Assembly: GCA_965249205.1 (NCBI GenBank) | Contig: CBDFLL010000005.1 | Span: 992,001-1,056,000 of the forward strand | Direction of reading: 5' to 3' | DNA length: 64,000 bases | Source: JAQBVV01 sp965249205 | GTDB lineage: Bacteria > Acidobacteriota > Vicinamibacteria > Vicinamibacterales > UBA2999 | In this document: positions 1 to 8,954 of the stretch, one piece after another | Layout of the letters: every line of letters begins with the position of its first letter | Position numbering within the stretch: the stretch's first letter is position 1 | The notes under the pieces: model-generated | What the model was told of the DNA's origin: nothing | Seen by the model: the letters and a program-made list of their open reading frames with translations, nothing else | The model's database searches: none | Program-made: the position numbers and the translations under genes

Positions 1-702
1 GACACGCTCAAATACATGGTCGACCTCACGCTCGATGGACAGCTTGATGGCATTTGTTTCGCGCCGCTCAACAAAGCCGCGCTACACAGCGGCGGCTGGC
101 ATTTTCCGGATGAGCACCAGATGTTCGCGCACTTGACCAGCCACGACGGCTTCTTCGGGGAGATGAACGTCATTCCCGAGTTCGCGACCTTTCGTGTCAC
201 CTCGCACGTGGCGCTGCGCGCGGCCCTCAACATGATCACGCCGGAGCGAATCGGGCGGGCGCTGCGTCTGGCTGACGCAACGCTGCGCCGAATGGGACAC
301 GACCGTCCGCGCATCGGCGTGGCTGCGTTGAACCCTCATTGCGGCGAGAACGGATTGTTTGGCGACGAAGAGATCACGACCATTCGCCCCACCGTCGAGA
401 CGCTGCGTGCCGAGGGGATCGACGCAACAGGCCCGATTTCATCCGACACGATTTTCATCAAGGCCAAGCGCGGCGACTTCGATGGCGTCGTGATGATGTA
501 TCACGACCAGGGACAGATCGCGACCAAGCTCCTGGGCTTCAACAAGGGGGTGACCGTGACCGCGGGGTTGAAAACGGTCTTTACCACGCCCGCGCACGGC
601 ACCGCGTTCGACATTCTCGGCCAGGGAAAGGCTGATCCCGGCGCCCTCGATCGGGCGGTGCGCCTCGCGGCGACGCTGGCAGGGGCCGCCTCGCGGCGGT
701 AA
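1..702 (+). CDS. pdxA: PdxA-family NAD-dependent 4-phosphate dehydrogenase, 3' part
   Basis: C-terminal part of a 4-hydroxythreonine-4-phosphate dehydrogenase-family enzyme; the reading frame is open to the window edge, so the N-terminus is outside. PdxA oxidises 4-phosphohydroxy-L-threonine in pyridoxal phosphate synthesis in the cytoplasm; PdxA2 paralogues act on tetronate 4-phosphates instead. Seen here: the family blocks NPHCGENGLFGDEE, SSDTIFIKAKRGDFDGVVMM, YHDQGQIATKL and TTPAHGTAFDILGQGKAD, which supply metal and substrate ligands. The first internal ATG (position 16) is unlikely to be the start. The gene stops cleanly and converges on the amidohydrolase gene 46 bp downstream. Family membership is secure; the choice between PdxA and PdxA2 substrates is not resolved. 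Confidence 0.9.
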   Translation, partial: DTLKYMVDLTLDGQLDGICFAPLNKAALHSGGWHFPDEHQMFAHLTSHDGFFGEMNVIPEFATFRVTSHVALRAALNMITPERIGRALRLADATLRRMGHDRPRIGVAALNPHCGENGLFGDEEITTIRPTVETLRAEGIDATGPISSDTIFIKAKRGDFDGVVMMYHDQGQIATKLLGFNKGVTVTAGLKTVFTTPAHGTAFDILGQGKADPGALDRAVRLAATLAGAASRR

Positions 703-748
703 CTGCCAGGCTCCCACGTCGAATCCCTACATCAGACCCGGGGCGGCC

Positions 749-2089
749 TCAGTTCATCTCAGCGGCCGCCTGTTGACGACCGGCGATCCACACCGACTCA
801 ATCGTCCGCATGTTCCGGATGTCGGTCAGCGGATTAGCGGTCAGCACGAGCAGATCCGCCGCCTTCCCAGGTTCCAACGTGCCCAGCAGATCGTCGATCT
901 CCATTACCTGCGCCGCGCCGCTCGTGGCGGTCACGAGGATCTGCATCGGCGTCAGGCCGGCCTCCGCCATCAACTCCATCTCCGTGTGCTCGAAGTAGCC
1001 CTGCCAGCGGCCAACCGACGCGCCGGTGTCGGTGCCGAACGCGACCGCGACGCCGCCGTCGACCAGCAGCTTGAGGTTACGTTTGGCCTGATCGAGGGCG
1101 ATCTTGATCTCCTGCGCGCCGCGCGGGGCCGTGTCGTTCAGCGTCCTCTCCATCAACGCCGGATCGCTGACCCGATTCATCTGGTCACGATAGGCATCGA
1201 CGTGCGTCAGGAAGAACGGATCCTCGAAGAACGCCGGCGTCGTCTCGTAGACGAAGACGGAGAGATCGCGAGTCAGGGTTGCGATGTACCCGATGTCCTG
1301 CGCTATCAGCTCGTCGATGAACGCCTGGTCGACGTCCACGTCACGAATGCTGTGGGCAAGGATGTCGGCCCCCGCCTCCACGAGATTCTTGGCATCGTCC
1401 AGATAGAACATGTGGACGGCCACCCTGAGCCCGCGGCTGTGAGCCGTGTCGATAATCGCCTGGTACACCTCTGGGGCCTGCCGGTCGTTCGAGCCTTCCT
1501 CGCCGTCGAGGCGCGTCTTGACCATGTTGACTCGCTGGTCGGCGACGGCAGTGACCTTCTGCTGACCTTCTTCAGGGGTCGCCGCCGTCACGCCCGGACC
1601 GGACGTATAAAGCCGCGCCCCGTCGCCCGGCGTCTGCGCCTGCGCGTCGCGCAGGTTGACCGCTTCCACGCCGTCGCTGCCCAGCGCATACACCGTCGTG
1701 ATCCCGTAGTCGGCGTACAGCTTGAGCTCGTCCATGAGCTGCTCCGCCGGGGGGCTGGGGTTCTCGCTGTCGAAGCTCACGTGCGCGTGGGCGTTGATGA
1801 GTCCGGGGGTGACGGTCTTCCCCGAGACATCGACGAGGGTGGCTCCCTCGGGAATCTCGATTGACGCGGCCGGCCCGACCGCCTGCACGAGGCCGTCACT
1901 GATCACCAGTGTCGCGTCCTCGATCGGCGCGGCACCGGTGCCGTCGATGACGCGAGCGCCGGTGAAGGCGATCGCGCCAGACACCTCAGCGTCAGACGCC
2001 GGGGTACCCGGGTCTTCACTTGCGCACGCGGCGAGTGTCAACAGCGCGGCCGCGGAGACTGTAGAAAGAACGGTGGTCAAACGGCTCAT
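749..2089 (-). CDS. Amidohydrolase-family lipoprotein (imidazolonepropionase-like)
   Basis: A 446-aa metal-dependent amidohydrolase, probably exported. The N-terminus is a lipoprotein signal with a lipobox LAAC at Cys22. The TIM-barrel metal site is readable: HAH at residues 101-103, Lys191 in the carboxylated-lysine position, His226, His246 and Asp354 (FGTDTGAS). The start is preceded by AGGAGG six bases upstream. It is divergently transcribed from the NHL-repeat gene, leaving about 170 bp for two promoters. Exported amidohydrolases of this type are usually peptidases, prolidases or cyclic-amide hydrolases; the substrate cannot be read from the sequence. Confidence 0.88.
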   Translation of the reverse strand: MSRLTTVLSTVSAAALLTLAACASEDPGTPASDAEVSGAIAFTGARVIDGTGAAPIEDATLVISDGLVQAVGPAASIEIPEGATLVDVSGKTVTPGLINAHAHVSFDSENPSPPAEQLMDELKLYADYGITTVYALGSDGVEAVNLRDAQAQTPGDGARLYTSGPGVTAATPEEGQQKVTAVADQRVNMVKTRLDGEEGSNDRQAPEVYQAIIDTAHSRGLRVAVHMFYLDDAKNLVEAGADILAHSIRDVDVDQAFIDELIAQDIGYIATLTRDLSVFVYETTPAFFEDPFFLTHVDAYRDQMNRVSDPALMERTLNDTAPRGAQEIKIALDQAKRNLKLLVDGGVAVAFGTDTGASVGRWQGYFEHTEMELMAEAGLTPMQILVTATSGAAQVMEIDDLLGTLEPGKAADLLVLTANPLTDIRNMRTIESVWIAGRQQAAAEMN

Positions 2090-2257
2090 CTCGTACCTCC
2101 TGGTTTACAGGAGACAATACGCCCTCTTGCAGAGCACACGCAACATTCGAGTGTGCCAGAAGGTTGGGCCAGGAGTAGACGCCGTCGACTTGACAGTGCC
2201 CTCCCTGTTCTCTAGCCTCACTGGTCGGATGCGGCCATCGACATGTGGAGGACCACC

Positions 2258-3385
2258 ATGACGCGACCCATCGCACCAACCGCGATTGCCCTGACTCTCG
2301 CGCTCGTGGCCATTGGACTCGGCCCGGGACAACAAGCACAAGAGACCGAGGTCCCGGTATTCGAGGTCGACCCCGTCTGGCCCGAGCCTCTGCCGAACGA
2401 CTGGGCGTTCGGTCAATTCGCCGGGGTGGCCGTGGATTCGCGCGACCACGTGTGGATCCTGCAACGGCCGCACACGCTGGCAGACGATGAAACGTTTCTG
2501 ACAACCGACCCGCCCACGGCCGACTGCTGCCGCCCGGCGCCGCCGGTCATGGAGTTCGATCAAGACGGCCGATTCGTCCAGGCCTGGGGCGGGCCAGGTG
2601 CTGGATACGACTGGCCGGACAGCGAGCACGGCATCCACGTCGATGCCACCGACAGTGTCTGGATCGCTGGTAACGGACCGGAGGACACATACATCCTGAA
2701 ATTTACTCGGACTGGAGAATTCGTCTTACAGCTCGGCCAGAAGGGTACGACTGCCGGTAGCAACGATACGGAGAATCTCAACAGGCCGAGCCAGGTCCAG
2801 GTCAATCCCCGAACCGATGAGGTGTTCGTCGCAGACGGCTACGGGAACCGGCGCATCGTGGTGTTCGACGCCAACACGGGCGCATACAAGCGCCACTGGG
2901 GCGCGTACGGGAACCGCCCAGACGACCAGGCGCCGCGTCCGATCGTGTCAGAAGGACCGGGGCCGCGGCAGTTCAATCTCCTGCACGGGTTGAAAGTGGC
3001 TCAAGACGGCACGGTGTACGTCGCCGACCGCGTCAACAACCGGATCCAGGCGTTCCGGCCCGATGGCACGTTCCTGAAAGAGGGGTTCATCGACCGGCGG
3101 ACACTGGGAAGCGGGTCCGCATTCGACGTGGACCTCTCGCCAGATCCCGAGCAGCGTTTCCTCTACGTGCCGGACGGCGCCAACAATCACATCTGGATCC
3201 TCGACCGCGACTCGCTCCGCATCCTCGGCCGCTTCGGCCGTCAGGGCCGCTACGCGGGACAGTTCTATCGAGCGGAAGCCATCGCGGTTGACTCGATGGG
3301 CAACCTCTACATCGCGGAAACTGAAGGCAAGCGTGTGCAGCGGTTTCTCTTTAAAGGGGTGTCCTCCTCACAGCCAACTCCGTGA
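2258..3385 (+). CDS. Secreted NHL-repeat beta-propeller protein
   Basis: About 375 aa. A signal peptide (residues 1-25) precedes a six-bladed NHL-type propeller; blades are visible as ADGYGNRRIVVFDANTG, ADRVNNRIQAFRPDG, PDGANNHIWILDRDS and AETEGKRVQRFLF. Related folds include peptidyl-alpha-hydroxyglycine lyases, but catalytic residues cannot be assigned here. An ATG at 2243 is possible, but GGAGG at 2247-2251 lies inside that extension and fits an ATG start at 2258. The stop codon overlaps the GTG start of the following hydrolase by four bases, so the two genes are translationally coupled. Probably an exported sensor, binding protein or lyase. Confidence 0.85.
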   Translation: MTRPIAPTAIALTLALVAIGLGPGQQAQETEVPVFEVDPVWPEPLPNDWAFGQFAGVAVDSRDHVWILQRPHTLADDETFLTTDPPTADCCRPAPPVMEFDQDGRFVQAWGGPGAGYDWPDSEHGIHVDATDSVWIAGNGPEDTYILKFTRTGEFVLQLGQKGTTAGSNDTENLNRPSQVQVNPRTDEVFVADGYGNRRIVVFDANTGAYKRHWGAYGNRPDDQAPRPIVSEGPGPRQFNLLHGLKVAQDGTVYVADRVNNRIQAFRPDGTFLKEGFIDRRTLGSGSAFDVDLSPDPEQRFLYVPDGANNHIWILDRDSLRILGRFGRQGRYAGQFYRAEAIAVDSMGNLYIAETEGKRVQRFLFKGVSSSQPTP

Positions 3386-4038
3386 GCAGCGCGCCCGTCA
3401 GTCTGCCTGAGCTGCTCATCAATGGTCCGGGCCGGGCTGCATGCACGATCGTGCTCGCCCACGGCGCTGGCGCGCCTATGGACACAGACTTCATGAACGC
3501 CTTTGCTGAGGCGCTCGCCGATCGGGATCTGCGTGTCGTCCGGTTCGAGTTCCCCTACATGGCAGCACGTCGAAATTCCGGCAAGCGCCGCCCCCGGGAT
3601 CGAGCGCCACTCCTGCGCGACACATGGACCCGGGTCGTTGATTCGCTACACGCCGAGAGGGTGGTCATTGGTGGCAAGTCGATGGGTGGCCGGATCGCAA
3701 GCCTGATCGCGGATGACGCCGGGGTCAGCGGCCTGGTGTGCCTAGGATATCCATTCCATCCACCCGGCAAACCGGACCGGTTGCGGACCGAGCACCTGGA
3801 GACCATCCATACGCCGACGTTGATCGTGCAGGGTGAACGCGACGCCCTGGGCAACAAAGACGAGGTACGCGGCTACGCGTTGTCGAGCGCGATCGAGATA
3901 CGTTGGTTGCCTGACGGCGATCACAGCTTCAAGCCGCGCAAGACGTCTGGCCGGACGGTTGAGGAGAACTGGCAGGATGGTGTCGAGGCTGTCGACGCGT
4001 TCGTGAAATCTCTCCCGCTCGGTGCGAGACGTCAGTAA
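3382..4038 (+). CDS. KANL3/Tex30-type alpha/beta hydrolase
   Basis: A 218-aa cytoplasmic alpha/beta hydrolase with no signal peptide. The nucleophile elbow GKSMGG, the acid in GERDALG and the late histidine in DGDHSF give a complete Ser-Asp-His triad. The oxyanion-side motif AHGAGAPMDTDFM and the tract FEFPYMAARR are typical of the KANL3/Tex30 (dienelactone-hydrolase-like) family. Translation starts at GTG, overlapping the upstream NHL gene stop (GTGA), so the pair forms a two-gene operon. The substrate is unknown; members of this family are mostly uncharacterised carboxylesterases. Confidence 0.85.
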   Translation: MSSAPVSLPELLINGPGRAACTIVLAHGAGAPMDTDFMNAFAEALADRDLRVVRFEFPYMAARRNSGKRRPRDRAPLLRDTWTRVVDSLHAERVVIGGKSMGGRIASLIADDAGVSGLVCLGYPFHPPGKPDRLRTEHLETIHTPTLIVQGERDALGNKDEVRGYALSSAIEIRWLPDGDHSFKPRKTSGRTVEENWQDGVEAVDAFVKSLPLGARRQ

Positions 4039-4208
4039 CCTCTGCGCCTGTATTTGAAGGAGGAGCAACGGAGGTCGCGAAGATGCGTCGCCCGTCGAAC
4101 GCAGACGGACTTTCACCACGGACTACTCGCACACCCGCGAGGCTTCCGGGTCGGTCCTCACGCGATCAGGAAAGCGCTGTGCGTCCCCAGGCAGGCACCG
4201 GGTCCTCC

Positions 4209-4703
4209 TCAGGGGGCGGGAGCGATCGGCTCGAGGCCGGCCGTCGTTGCCGCCGCGCGGCCCTCCGCGCCGACGAGCGCGCGCAGGAAGGCCCGTGCCC
4301 CCGGGGAGTTTTCAACCGTCGCCATCATGGCGGCGGAATAGATCGTCGGCGGCTGGCCGTCGCCGATCAACGCGCGTGCCACGTCGACCCGGGTGCCCGG
4401 CACGAATCTGTTGGCCTGCTCCAGCGCGTCGATAGCCGGCGTCGCCATGAATATCACGTCGGCCGGTTCGGACTCCAGACGCTGCTCCAGCGACCCCGCC
4501 GTGGCGCCGACGACGACCAGCGAATAGTCCGAATCGCGCTCCAGGACCTCGCCTGCCTGCCGCGCGATACCGGTCACGGCGTCGTCAACGAAGACGAAGA
4601 CCCTGACCTCCTCCCAGTCAATAACTAACTCCTGCGCGCACGCGAGCGAGGACAGCACCAGGAGCCCCACGATCGACACGCAGCCTGCGAATACACGATG
4701 CAT
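4209..4703 (-). CDS. Shortened ModA-like periplasmic binding protein
   Basis: A 164-aa exported protein with a signal peptide (residues 1-24, ending SLACA). The N-terminal half resembles the first lobe of molybdate-binding ModA (alternating strand-helix, then PADVIFMATPAIDALEQ, RFVPGTRVDVARA). The C-terminal 45 residues resemble the family end (SAAMMATVENSPGARAFLRAL, then GLEPI). The middle, normally about 90 residues forming the second lobe, is absent, and the two parts join near residue 117. The ATG at 4703 has GGAGAG eight bases upstream. No ModB or ModC gene is adjacent. Likely a deletion derivative whose binding function is doubtful. Confidence 0.6.
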   Translation of the reverse strand: MHRVFAGCVSIVGLLVLSSLACAQELVIDWEEVRVFVFVDDAVTGIARQAGEVLERDSDYSLVVVGATAGSLEQRLESEPADVIFMATPAIDALEQANRFVPGTRVDVARALIGDGQPPTIYSAAMMATVENSPGARAFLRALVGAEGRAAATTAGLEPIAPAP

Positions 4704-5057
4704 AAGTGTGCTCTCCGTTCCTGCCCATGAGGCGTCTTGCCGCCGGGACGTCTGTAGCATATGCCAGATGGCCTGTCGGAACATTCGGCGAGCGACACCC
4801 GTTCGGGAGCAGCGCCAACGTCGCGGCCGTCAGCAACAGCCGCGAACGCTGAATGTAGAAATGGCCGCAACGCCCTGGGACATGATCGCGCGCCAGAAGC
4901 GGCTCACCGACGGGGGGCCATGAAGACGTGGCTCCGCGGCGTTTCTGATAACATACGCCGCGCACGCGGAATGTGCCTCAAGGGCGATCGCGACGTTTTG
5001 TACGTCGCGAGAACGCCTGTGGGAGGCGCTCAACTCGAATCGCGTAGGAGGTATGGC
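4704..5057. other. Divergent intergenic region
   Basis: These 354 bp separate the minus-strand ModA-like gene from the plus-strand DUF6152 gene, so they must hold two divergent promoters. The stretch is open in one plus-strand frame joined to the DUF6152 gene, but that extension lacks protein-like composition and a ribosome binding site. No RNA gene, strong terminator hairpin or repeat was recognised. Confidence 0.4.
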
Positions 5058-5441
5058 GTGATCACCAAGCAGCACATCGTTGCGCTCGGAGCCGCCGGGA
5101 TACTCGCGGCTGCCAGTCCGTTGTTCGCACATCACTCATGGCCCGTGGACTGTTCAACTCCGGTCACCGTGACGGGGACCGTCGTTGGGTACACCTGGGC
5201 CAATCCGCACGTGATGATTGGTCTTGAGGTCGAAGGAGACGACGGCACCGCCGAGAACTGGAGCGTCGGAGGCCCCAGTCTTCGCCGTATGGCGGAGAAC
5301 ACGTGGGGCAGCGACACCCTCACAGCGGGAGACGTGATCACCGGCACGGGCCATCGCTTCTTGGACGGATCGAATGTTCTCAAGCTAGAGAAGATCGTGA
5401 TGTCCGACGGCAAGGAGATGTTCCTGTACGGCAATTGTTAG
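5058..5441 (+). CDS. DUF6152 family exported protein
   Basis: A 127-aa exported protein. A signal peptide ends at FAHHSW; the HHS just after cleavage, followed by VTVTGTVVGYTWANPHVMIGLEVEGDDG, is the DUF6152 signature. The GTG start at 5058 was chosen because GGAGG (5047-5051) lies six bases upstream and the N-terminus then begins directly with the signal peptide. The fold is probably an OB-like beta barrel, and the conserved histidines suggest metal binding, but no function is known for the family. A longer relative is encoded at 28369-29445. Confidence 0.8.
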   Translation: MITKQHIVALGAAGILAAASPLFAHHSWPVDCSTPVTVTGTVVGYTWANPHVMIGLEVEGDDGTAENWSVGGPSLRRMAENTWGSDTLTAGDVITGTGHRFLDGSNVLKLEKIVMSDGKEMFLYGNC

Positions 5442-5540
5442 GCTGACGCTTGCGCTCCGATCTCAGTCTGGTGTCGCACTCGCTACGGGTTGCCCTGTAG
5501 CGTCGCGAAGACTGCCGCGATGTGCGTCCGGCGTTGCGTG

Positions 5541-6491
5541 TCATACCCAGTCACGGTACTCGTCCAGCGTCAACGATGCCTGAATCTCCTGAAGGCTCTC
5601 GCCCGCCGCGACGCCGGCAGCGACACCCGCAGCCAGGTCTTCGAGGTACGCCTGCAGCGCCACGATGTCGGCCTTCGTTCCCATCATCGCGTGGCCGGTC
5701 GCCGCGACGTCGTAATCCAGCTCATTGATCGTGCCGATCGCCTTGATCCACGCGCCGACGTTGGGGGCCAAGCCGCCCGGAAACCGCTTCGCCTGGAGCG
5801 TGTCGGCGCCGAAGACCGTTCGCTCGTCGGGAAAATAGATCGCCGCGCTGGCCGGGTCGTGGGCCTCGCCGGTGTAGATGAGCAGGACGCGCTTGCCGCC
5901 GAGGGTCACCGTGTGCCGGTCGGAGAAGGTCGTGGTTGGAGGGTACACGTCATTCAACGCTCCTCGGATCATCTCCGCCCCGCTCAGGAGTTGATCGCGG
6001 TTCTCGTCGATCAGCGCGAACCGGTCCGCGGTATTGCCGCTCGCTTCCGCGCGCTCGATCAGACCGTTCCGGTTTGCGTCCATCTCACGCGCGTTGGCGG
6101 GAAGCGGAGGGTTGCCACCGGGCAACGCGAGGGCGGCCGGAATGTTCTCGTGCCCGACGAACTCCGCCGTGTCAGCGAAGACAACGCCGCCTGAGGCGTG
6201 GTCCCAGTCGGGATGACTGTAGAGCACGTAGCGCACCGGCACGTCAAAGCGACGCGCGAACTCGCTTTTCAACCACAGCGAAAACTCCCGGTTGATCGGG
6301 TCCGTCATGGCAATGCCGTCCGGAGTCACGAGGAAGACGTTGAAGTGGTTGTTGTTCTGTGCCCGGTAGAGGTCTCCGGTGATATTGACGATGCTGCGGG
6401 TTGGCTCGGCTTGCTGGGCCGAGGCGCTCCCGGCCAGGCTCAGAAAGCCGACCAGGACCGAAAGAACGGTAGCTTGCATGGTTCGTTGCAC
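5541..6491 (-). CDS. Exported MBL-fold hydrolase with an inserted EF-hand pair
   Basis: About 316 aa with an N-terminal signal peptide (through residue 25). The metallo-beta-lactamase fold is shown by SHPDWDHASGG (His93, Asp95, Asp97, His98), a variant of HxHxDH with Asp in the second histidine position, and by the late motifs YTGEAHDPASA and VFGADTLQ. Unusually, residues 138-149 (DANRNGLIERAE) and 162-173 (DENRDQLLSGAE) fit two 12-residue EF-hand calcium loops. The GTG start at 6491 has AAGGAG seven bases upstream. It is followed in the same direction by another MBL gene upstream (6532-7527), with only 40 bp between them, so the two are probably co-transcribed. Substrate unknown. Confidence 0.85.
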   Translation of the reverse strand: MQRTMQATVLSVLVGFLSLAGSASAQQAEPTRSIVNITGDLYRAQNNNHFNVFLVTPDGIAMTDPINREFSLWLKSEFARRFDVPVRYVLYSHPDWDHASGGVVFADTAEFVGHENIPAALALPGGNPPLPANAREMDANRNGLIERAEASGNTADRFALIDENRDQLLSGAEMIRGALNDVYPPTTTFSDRHTVTLGGKRVLLIYTGEAHDPASAAIYFPDERTVFGADTLQAKRFPGGLAPNVGAWIKAIGTINELDYDVAATGHAMMGTKADIVALQAYLEDLAAGVAAGVAAGESLQEIQASLTLDEYRDWV

Positions 6492-6531
6492 AACTGATCT
6501 CCTTATCACCTAGAGGCGATATCGGCGGCCG

Positions 6532-7527
6532 TTACTCCATCGCGGCGATCCTCGCGCTGGCGCATTCGAGCATGATGGACAGATAGCGACCGAATGGCTC
6601 CTCGCCAATGAGTAATGGATGCGGTCCATCCGGATACCCGTGCCGTAGCTCTTCGTGCACCTCGAGTTTGTTCATCTGGCCCCCAGGGTGCCCGCCCATT
6701 GCGGTCTCCGCCTTTAACGGCCGGGCGACGTCGTCAAACACGCGCTTGAAGCCGGCGAGAGATTCCTGATCGGGCATCGTCGTGCCGCTGAAAATCAGTG
6801 CCGTGTGTGTGCGTCCACGATGCTTGACCGGTATGAACATGGCCAGCGGGCCATCTGTATGGCCTGGGGTAACCGACAGCGTGACCGTCGTATCGCCGAG
6901 AGTCAGCTTTTGACCATCGGTCACCACCATGTCCCGTGTCGGCCTCGGCCGATCGGGGCGTTCGCCTGACAGCGCCAGATCCCAGTCTGGGCCACTGATG
7001 AGAATCCGGGCCCCGTACGTGTCCTGGAGATAGGACGCGCCCCCCACGTGGTCGTTGTGACCATGCCCGATGACGACGTACTTGATTTGCGCGGGGTCGA
7101 GCCCCATCTTCACGAGACCCGGCACCAGTACGTCCCGTGCCTCATCGGGAGTGTTGAGCGTATCTATCAAGATGAGGCCGTCGCTGGTGTCGATGGCCCA
7201 CGCGCCCACGTCGTTGAAGCCGATGAAATAGAGGTTCTCGAACACGCGCACCGGTTCGACGACGTAGTCCTCGATCGGCGGCAGTCCCGCATCCCGCCTG
7301 ACCAGCGCGTCGCGCCTGGGACCCGTATTCGTGCAGAATGCCTTCGCCTGATCCACCAGATCGGAGCCGGCAAGCGCCATCGCCGCGGCAACATGCCGCT
7401 GGGCTTGCTCAGACGCCGCAAACGCCTCGGCTGTCGGTGGGTACGCCCCCTGAGCCCGGAGTCCGGACTGCGAGCCGGCAAGAATGGCGAGGGCAACGGC
7501 AATGCGAACCAACATATTCCAAGGCAT
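6532..7527 (-). CDS. Exported MBL-fold metallo-hydrolase
   Basis: A 331-aa protein with a signal peptide ending near LRAQ (residue 25). The dinuclear metal site motif HGHNDH (GHGHNDHVGGASYL), a downstream TPGHTDGPL histidine and a final GGHPGG histidine are all present, so the enzyme looks catalytically complete. The 60-residue region before the MBL domain holds Cys and helical content of unknown role. GAGGAGGAAG lies directly upstream of the ATG. It precedes the EF-hand MBL gene in the same orientation. Broad MBL function (lactonase, thioesterase or beta-lactamase-like) cannot be narrowed. Confidence 0.87.
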   Translation of the reverse strand: MPWNMLVRIAVALAILAGSQSGLRAQGAYPPTAEAFAASEQAQRHVAAAMALAGSDLVDQAKAFCTNTGPRRDALVRRDAGLPPIEDYVVEPVRVFENLYFIGFNDVGAWAIDTSDGLILIDTLNTPDEARDVLVPGLVKMGLDPAQIKYVVIGHGHNDHVGGASYLQDTYGARILISGPDWDLALSGERPDRPRPTRDMVVTDGQKLTLGDTTVTLSVTPGHTDGPLAMFIPVKHRGRTHTALIFSGTTMPDQESLAGFKRVFDDVARPLKAETAMGGHPGGQMNKLEVHEELRHGYPDGPHPLLIGEEPFGRYLSIMLECASARIAAME

Positions 7528-7684
7528 CGAACTTCCTCCTCTGATCTAAGACGACGGACGAGCTTCGCAGTGTCCAGGGTAACCGAAGCCTCGTGCTACG
7601 ACTGCTGGCGTCTCCACTCCGCCCGGGTTGATGTTCGTCCCTGGGCCTGGAACAGGACAACCTGCACAGGTGGAACCTGAACCA

Positions 7685-8029
7685 TCAGAGTCCGCAGTTC
7701 GGCGGACACGCATTACCGGGCGTGTCGGGGTCGCCCTTCGCGCTCTTCGCTGACTTCTCCGACTTCTCGGATTTGGCTGACTTGTCCGACTTCGTGGACT
7801 TGGCGGATTTTTCACTCTTGGCGGATTTCTCGCTCTTGGCCGACTGTGGGGCTTTGGCCGCGGACGACACGCCGACGCTACCAGGTGCGCCGCCGATGCT
7901 CAACGTCCCACCAACACTTGACGGGCCTGCCGGGCTCGAGTCGCTGAAGTTACCGCTACACGCTGCGGCCAGTAGTGCAACGGACGCGGCGACCACGAAG
8001 AACAGCAGAAAGGAACGATGCGACCTCAT
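7685..8029 (-). CDS. Lipoprotein with Lys-Ser tandem repeat
   Basis: A 114-aa lipoprotein. The signal is followed by the lipobox LAAAC at Cys24, a Ser/Gly/Pro linker (residues 25-58), then residues 63-98 made of K-S-A/E/T/D triplets (SAKSEKSAKSEKSAKS and so on), and a short tail containing two cysteines (CPPNC). GGGAGGT precedes the ATG. The positively charged repeat would sit in the periplasm or at the cell surface and could bind an anionic polymer, but this is inference. The same kind of K-S repeat occurs in the FG-GAP/PKD gene near 46.6-46.9 kb. Confidence 0.7.
   Translation of the reverse strand: MRSHRSFLLFFVVAASVALLAAACSGNFSDSSPAGPSSVGGTLSIGGAPGSVGVSSAAKAPQSAKSEKSAKSEKSAKSTKSDKSAKSEKSEKSAKSAKGDPDTPGNACPPNCGL
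7736..7843 (-). repeat. Tandem codon repeat encoding K-S-X
   Basis: A low-complexity tract of imperfect 9-bp units encoding Lys-Ser-(Ala/Glu/Thr/Asp). The units differ by third-position and middle-codon changes, so slippage is possible but the array is not perfect. Confidence 0.8.
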
Positions 8030-8182
8030 GAGGACCTCCCGTGTTTCAGGACGAGTGCCGTTCCGACAGTTGGGGGGGGCTGAGGGCGACTCTACGCAGG
8101 ACTGACGACTTCGTCAACCTGGAACATCCCGCACGCTTGAGAGAGTCGTGATGACTGCATAAGGCGCCGGATGTTGGCTCCC

Positions 8183-8386
8183 TCATTCTCGATTGGAACT
8201 CTCGGTCGGATCCGTCAGCCCACGGCGCGACAGCCAGAGCGTGAGCAACCCAAGCACACCCTCGTCCACCAACGGCAGCGGGTCGGGCAGAAACAGGTCG
8301 ATCAGGAAGAGGACGGCCGCTATGACCGCGAGCTGCCGCGAGGGCAGCCGAGACAGCGCGCCGAGCAACCGAAACACCGATGGCAT
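8183..8386 (-). CDS. Small membrane protein (DUF6116-like)
   Basis: A 67-aa protein with two hydrophobic segments (residues 19-34 and 42-53) separated by PDPLPLVDEG. That P-D-P-x-P-x-x-D-E core is typical of the short DUF6116 group of inner-membrane proteins found near housekeeping genes. No enzymatic residues are apparent. No clear Shine-Dalgarno was found, so the start is tentative. Confidence 0.55.
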   Translation of the reverse strand: MPSVFRLLGALSRLPSRQLAVIAAVLFLIDLFLPDPLPLVDEGVLGLLTLWLSRRGLTDPTESSNRE

Positions 8387-8585
8387 GCCTACATCCTACG
8401 ATGCGAGGGGTCGTCGCTCTGACTCACGTTGGCTCCATCGGACTCGGACACGTTGGCTCGACGCTCCCTTAACGAGACCGCGCAAAAAGCAGCTCGCAAA
8501 GAGTCGGAACTACGTTGGTTCTCCGCCAGATCGACGCGCCGGACTTTCACCACGGACTGCTAAGGCGGCCAAAGGGGGCCACCTG

Positions 8586-8954
8586 TCACGGTCCCGAGTA
8601 GACCAACAACGCTCCGAAGGCGATGGCCCCGGTCGCCCACAGGCGAACATGCGTCAATGGTCGTCCGAGCCACCACTCTATGAACCTATCCAGGCGGGCC
8701 CTTCCGAGGGCGAGCATGCCGAGAGCCGCGGCGATCGCGACCCCGCCAACCGCACGAACCACCATCGGGGCGCGGCAATCTGGCGCGACGATGAGAAACA
8801 CCACGCCAAGGGCAAGGCGAATGCCCACGGCAAACCAGAATCTGCCAGGGCCCTGCCAGCGCTGTATCAACGCGATCACGGTTCGCGGAGTCACGACGCC
8901 CATCACACCGATTGCGACAACGAGCACGCCCAGCACCGAAACAATTACCGCCAT
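8586..8954 (-). CDS. Four-helix membrane protein of unknown function
   Basis: A 122-aa polytopic protein with hydrophobic segments at about residues 3-23, 45-60, 66-84 and 105-118. A GGGGGG tract lies just before the ATG. No recognisable domain; the length and spacing resemble several small DUF membrane families, but no assignment is justified. It stands alone between the DUF6116-like gene and IS110 copy A. Confidence 0.6.
   Translation of the reverse strand: MAVIVSVLGVLVVAIGVMGVVTPRTVIALIQRWQGPGRFWFAVGIRLALGVVFLIVAPDCRAPMVVRAVGGVAIAAALGMLALGRARLDRFIEWWLGRPLTHVRLWATGAIAFGALLVYSGP

Noticed and set aside
2016..2638. Long minus-strand open frames opposite the NHL gene
   Set aside because: GC-rich mirror frames; the plus strand has a signal peptide, NHL blades and a ribosome binding site.
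7736..7843. K-S repeat tract considered as a CRISPR or satellite array
   Set aside because: Units are 9-bp codon repeats inside a coding frame with no spacers.
4105..8563. CGGACTTTCACCACGGACT occurring at about 4109 and 8543
   Set aside because: A 19-bp match only; no shared flank. Similarity to a group II intron-like GGTGAAAGTCC core on the other strand is not supported by further structure.
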